Source: Flavobacteriaceae bacterium S0862
GTDB lineage: Bacteria; Bacteroidota; Bacteroidia; Flavobacteriales; Flavobacteriaceae
Direction of reading: 5' to 3'
Assembly: GCA_023015825.1 (NCBI GenBank)
Contig: JALKAW010000001.1
Location: 856,509-920,508 of the forward strand
DNA: 64,000 bases
How positions within the stretch are numbered: the stretch's first letter is position 1; each line of letters opens with the position of its first letter. The notes beneath the pieces were generated by a model. The model worked only from the letters and a program-made list of their open reading frames with translations, was not told where the DNA came from and made no database searches. Of the stretch, positions 61,696 to 64,000 are shown in pieces. A program made the position numbers and the translations under genes.

Positions 61696-63207
61696 ATGAG
61701 CAACATACATTATATTACAAGTGATACTATAGACCTAAATGTTATTAATGATATTCTAACATTTAGAAAAAAGTTGCAACTTTCAACCAAGGCTCAAGAC
61801 AGTATAGTTAAGTGCAGAACCTATTTAGATACTAAAATGGCGTCTCATAAAGATCCTATCTATGGTATCAATACGGGTTTTGGCTCATTATATAATGTAA
61901 AGATAAATTCAAAGAACTTAACAAAGCTACAAGAAAACTTAATGAAGTCCCATGCTTGTGGAACAGGAGATGAAGTTCCTCGAGATATAGTTAAGCTTAT
62001 GTTGCTACTTAAAATTCAATCTTTAAGTTATGGTCACAGCGGAAGTCAACTTGAAACGGTAGAACGTTTAATCGATTTTTATAATAACGATATTCTACCT
62101 GTTGTGTATACTCAAGGATCGTTAGGAGCTTCTGGCGACTTAGCACCATTGGCGCATTTGTCTTTGCCTTTAATAGGAGACGGTGAAGTATGGTATAAAG
62201 GAGAAGTGAGAAAATCAAAGGAGATACTTGCTAAATATAATTGGAAACCTATAGAACTTAAATCTAAAGAAGGACTAGCATTATTAAATGGCACACAATT
62301 TATGAGTGCTTATGGAATCCATTTATTATTAAAGTCATTTAAGCTTACTTATTTAGCAGATGCTATTGGTGCGCTTTCTATTGATGCTTACGATGGTAGA
62401 ATTGAACCTTTTAATGAATTAGTGCATCTAGTGCGCCCACATAACGGACAATTAAAAGTTGCTAAACGTATTAGAACGTTTTTGGATGGGAGTGAATTAA
62501 TAACTCAAAAAAAGAAACATGTACAAGATCCTTATTCGTTTAGATGCATTCCACAAGTACATGGAGCAACAAACGACACTTTAGAATTTGTTAAAAAAAC
62601 CTTTGTCACCGAGATTAATTCAGTAACCGACAATCCTAATATATTTATAAGTGAAGATAAAATAATTTCTGGCGGTAATTTTCACGGCCAACCTTTGGCA
62701 TTGGCACTAGATTATTTAAAGATTGCTATGGCTGAAATTGGAAACATTTCGGAGCGAAGAACATTCCAATTGGTTTCAGGTAATAGAGGTTTGCCTCCAT
62801 TTTTGGTAGATAACCCTGGATTAAACTCAGGTTTTATGATACCACAATATACAGCAGCAAGTATAGTGAGTGCCAATAAACAATTAGCTACACCTGCAAG
62901 TGTAGATTCTATAGTCTCATCAAACGGACAGGAAGATCATGTAAGCATGGGAGCCAATGCTGCAACACAAGCTTTTCAATTAATATATAATGTGGAACGA
63001 GTGTTAGCAATTGAAATTTTAAATGCATCTCAAGCCTTACATTTTAGACTACCTTTAAAAACCTCTCCGTTTTTGGAAACACTTCTTAAGGCATATAGAA
63101 AAGACATTCCTTTTATTAAAGAAGACGAATTTTTACATGACGATATTGTAGCATCAATTTCCTTCCTAACTACCGTAACTATTGATAATGAGGAGTTTTT
63201 GAGTTAG
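61696..63207 (+). CDS. hutH: histidine ammonia-lyase
   Basis: The 503-residue enzyme deaminates histidine to urocanate. The MIO cofactor is formed from Ala-Ser-Gly in GSLGASGDLAPLAHLSLPL near residue 143. KDPIYGINTGFGSLYNV near 53, QDPYSFRCIPQVHGA near 275, and SSNGQEDHVSMGANAA near 405 are further family blocks. ATG 61696 is used rather than 61666, which would add ten residues unlike the family. The other hut genes are not here. Related aromatic lyases (PAL/TAL) share the fold, but HH-type substrate residues cannot be verified by eye; HutH is the best call. Confidence 0.9.
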   Translation: MSNIHYITSDTIDLNVINDILTFRKKLQLSTKAQDSIVKCRTYLDTKMASHKDPIYGINTGFGSLYNVKINSKNLTKLQENLMKSHACGTGDEVPRDIVKLMLLLKIQSLSYGHSGSQLETVERLIDFYNNDILPVVYTQGSLGASGDLAPLAHLSLPLIGDGEVWYKGEVRKSKEILAKYNWKPIELKSKEGLALLNGTQFMSAYGIHLLLKSFKLTYLADAIGALSIDAYDGRIEPFNELVHLVRPHNGQLKVAKRIRTFLDGSELITQKKKHVQDPYSFRCIPQVHGATNDTLEFVKKTFVTEINSVTDNPNIFISEDKIISGGNFHGQPLALALDYLKIAMAEIGNISERRTFQLVSGNRGLPPFLVDNPGLNSGFMIPQYTAASIVSANKQLATPASVDSIVSSNGQEDHVSMGANAATQAFQLIYNVERVLAIEILNASQALHFRLPLKTSPFLETLLKAYRKDIPFIKEDEFLHDDIVASISFLTTVTIDNEEFLS

Positions 63208-63225
63208 AAAAAGCTCCTATTTTTC
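63191..63225 (+). terminator. intrinsic terminator overlapping the hutH stop
   Basis: AGGAGTTTTT (63191-63200) pairs with AAAAAGCTCCT (63208-63218) with one bulged base, and TTTTT follows. The stem begins inside the last hutH codons. Confidence 0.7.
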
Positions 63226-63608
63226 GTTTAAATACCTAAATATTAGTTGAACTCATTTGGAATAACGTTGAAGATGCTCTAATTTTGGTTTTGATAAGTA
63301 TCCCGTATATTTATTCAAAAGTTCAAACAATTTTTTGTGAAAACCTACATCACTTTAAAATTGTTTTACTACCCAAAAATAATTGTTTAATAGCACAACA
63401 ATTTATTGATTATTAGCACATTTTATTATTAGTGTCTAACTTTTGTTAGTCATTGATTTGCAACAGGTTACGTTATTGTATTATATACAATATAGTCACC
63501 ATGTTTAGCCCTTGGTCTACTGTGTATTAACAGTACCTATTTAAGTTATGTAGATGGCAGAAATGCTATTGTAAAATGTTAAAATAATTTTAATTAAATC
63601 TAAATGTT
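63226..63608. other. non-coding interval before a secreted protein gene
   Basis: No ORF with coding character is seen. A small perfect dyad CTAAC-tttt-GTTAG lies at 63436-63449. The interval is AT-rich and probably holds the promoter of the following gene; no exact TAnnTTTG was found near it. Confidence 0.5.
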
Positions 63609-64000
63609 ATGTTTATGAACAATTTTACCAAATGTTGTAGCTCTTTAGGGAGTTTACAAAAAAAAGGCAAAGCAACATTACTGTTGTTTATGTTTTTAGC
63701 ATTAACGAGCTTATCTTACGCGCAAGGCACCGGAGCGAATAATACTGGTGGTGGCGAGGAGTTAGGACCGATTAATGGGAGTATGTATGAAGTACCAGCA
63801 ATGAAATCAGTGTCAGAATTAATGGCTCCTGGTTATTTTGATGGTTTTTTCGATGCATGCCAAGATTCAGATGAAGAATTTCAAATTCACCCAGTAGCTC
63901 CACAACAAGGAGTTTATGGAGAATGGGGAGTTGCCACTGGATTTGCAAAAGGAAGTGATCACTGTAGCTGGACATACTATTATGTATATTCAGTAAAGTG
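63609..64000 (+). CDS. secreted protein, 3' end outside the window
   Basis: ATG at 63609 (or 63615) opens a frame that runs to the window end, 130 codons so far. A long basic N-region and hydrophobic core (ATLLLFMFLALTSLSYAQ) form a signal peptide ending near residue 44. The mature part begins with a low-complexity GTGANNTGGGEELG and continues with Trp/Tyr-rich sequence (GVYGEWGVATGFAKG, CSWTYYYVYS). The long signal peptide is usual for large Flavobacteriaceae surface proteins exported by the type IX system, but the C-terminal sorting domain is not in view. The function is unknown. Confidence 0.75.
   Translation, partial: MFMNNFTKCCSSLGSLQKKGKATLLLFMFLALTSLSYAQGTGANNTGGGEELGPINGSMYEVPAMKSVSELMAPGYFDGFFDACQDSDEEFQIHPVAPQQGVYGEWGVATGFAKGSDHCSWTYYYVYSVK

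Overview
The window looks like chromosomal DNA of a marine-type Flavobacteriaceae (Bacteroidota). It is AT-rich. Several genes carry the Bacteroidota promoter element TAnnTTTG, and Shine-Dalgarno sequences are weak or absent. It holds DUF6090 proteins, a flavobacterial-type menaquinone cluster, and many secreted proteins with short signal peptides or lipoboxes. No rRNA, tRNA, CRISPR array, transposase or integrase gene was seen.

Region by region. 1-3.5 kb: 5-oxoprolinase operon, an NRAMP-fold transporter (5' end outside the window) followed by pxpA, pxpB and pxpC. 3.6-5.5 kb: a tight trio of small protein, polytopic membrane protein and HisKA_3 histidine kinase. 5.5-10.4 kb: mostly minus-strand housekeeping genes (aldehyde dehydrogenase, RluA, PanB, L-serine dehydratase). 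10.5-18.2 kb: a collagen-like lipoprotein, dnaK with a palindromic upstream region, a flavin oxidoreductase, a large membrane hydrolase and a frameshifted TfoX-like gene. 18.3-25.8 kb: alkaline phosphatase, a double-VOC lipoprotein, three tandem DUF6090 genes, YtxH and others. 25.8-36.2 kb: a menaquinone cluster (MenI-like thioesterase, menF, menD, menB, menA, menC) interleaved with DUF2853, CvfB, a metallo-hydrolase and a CPBP protease; menE and menH are not here. 36.2-38.9 kb: decayed genes (DUF1801, galM) around a class V aminotransferase.

38.9-49.2 kb is the accessory heart of the window. It is a run of minus-strand cassette-like genes (DoxX-like, two serine hydrolases, a 4-TM protein, a startless ORF, two DUF6090 proteins, a VOC protein). 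Most are followed at the 3' end by an attC-like inverted-repeat element whose core ends resemble RYYYAAC and GTTRRRY. Three of these elements share two internal hairpins that change in compensating ways. A plus-strand block (erythromycin-esterase-like gene plus a LytS/LytR two-component pair) lies inside. This is the best candidate for an undescribed system: an integrase-less cassette array of a divergent attC type.

49.3-64 kb returns to housekeeping: YebC, PCD, an epimerase, gcvT, an M24 peptidase, an esterase and the thrA-thrB-thrC operon. The thr operon is preceded by a probable Thr/Ile-rich leader peptide with its own promoter. A bifunctional NAD(P)HX repair enzyme, hutH and the 5' end of a secreted protein follow.
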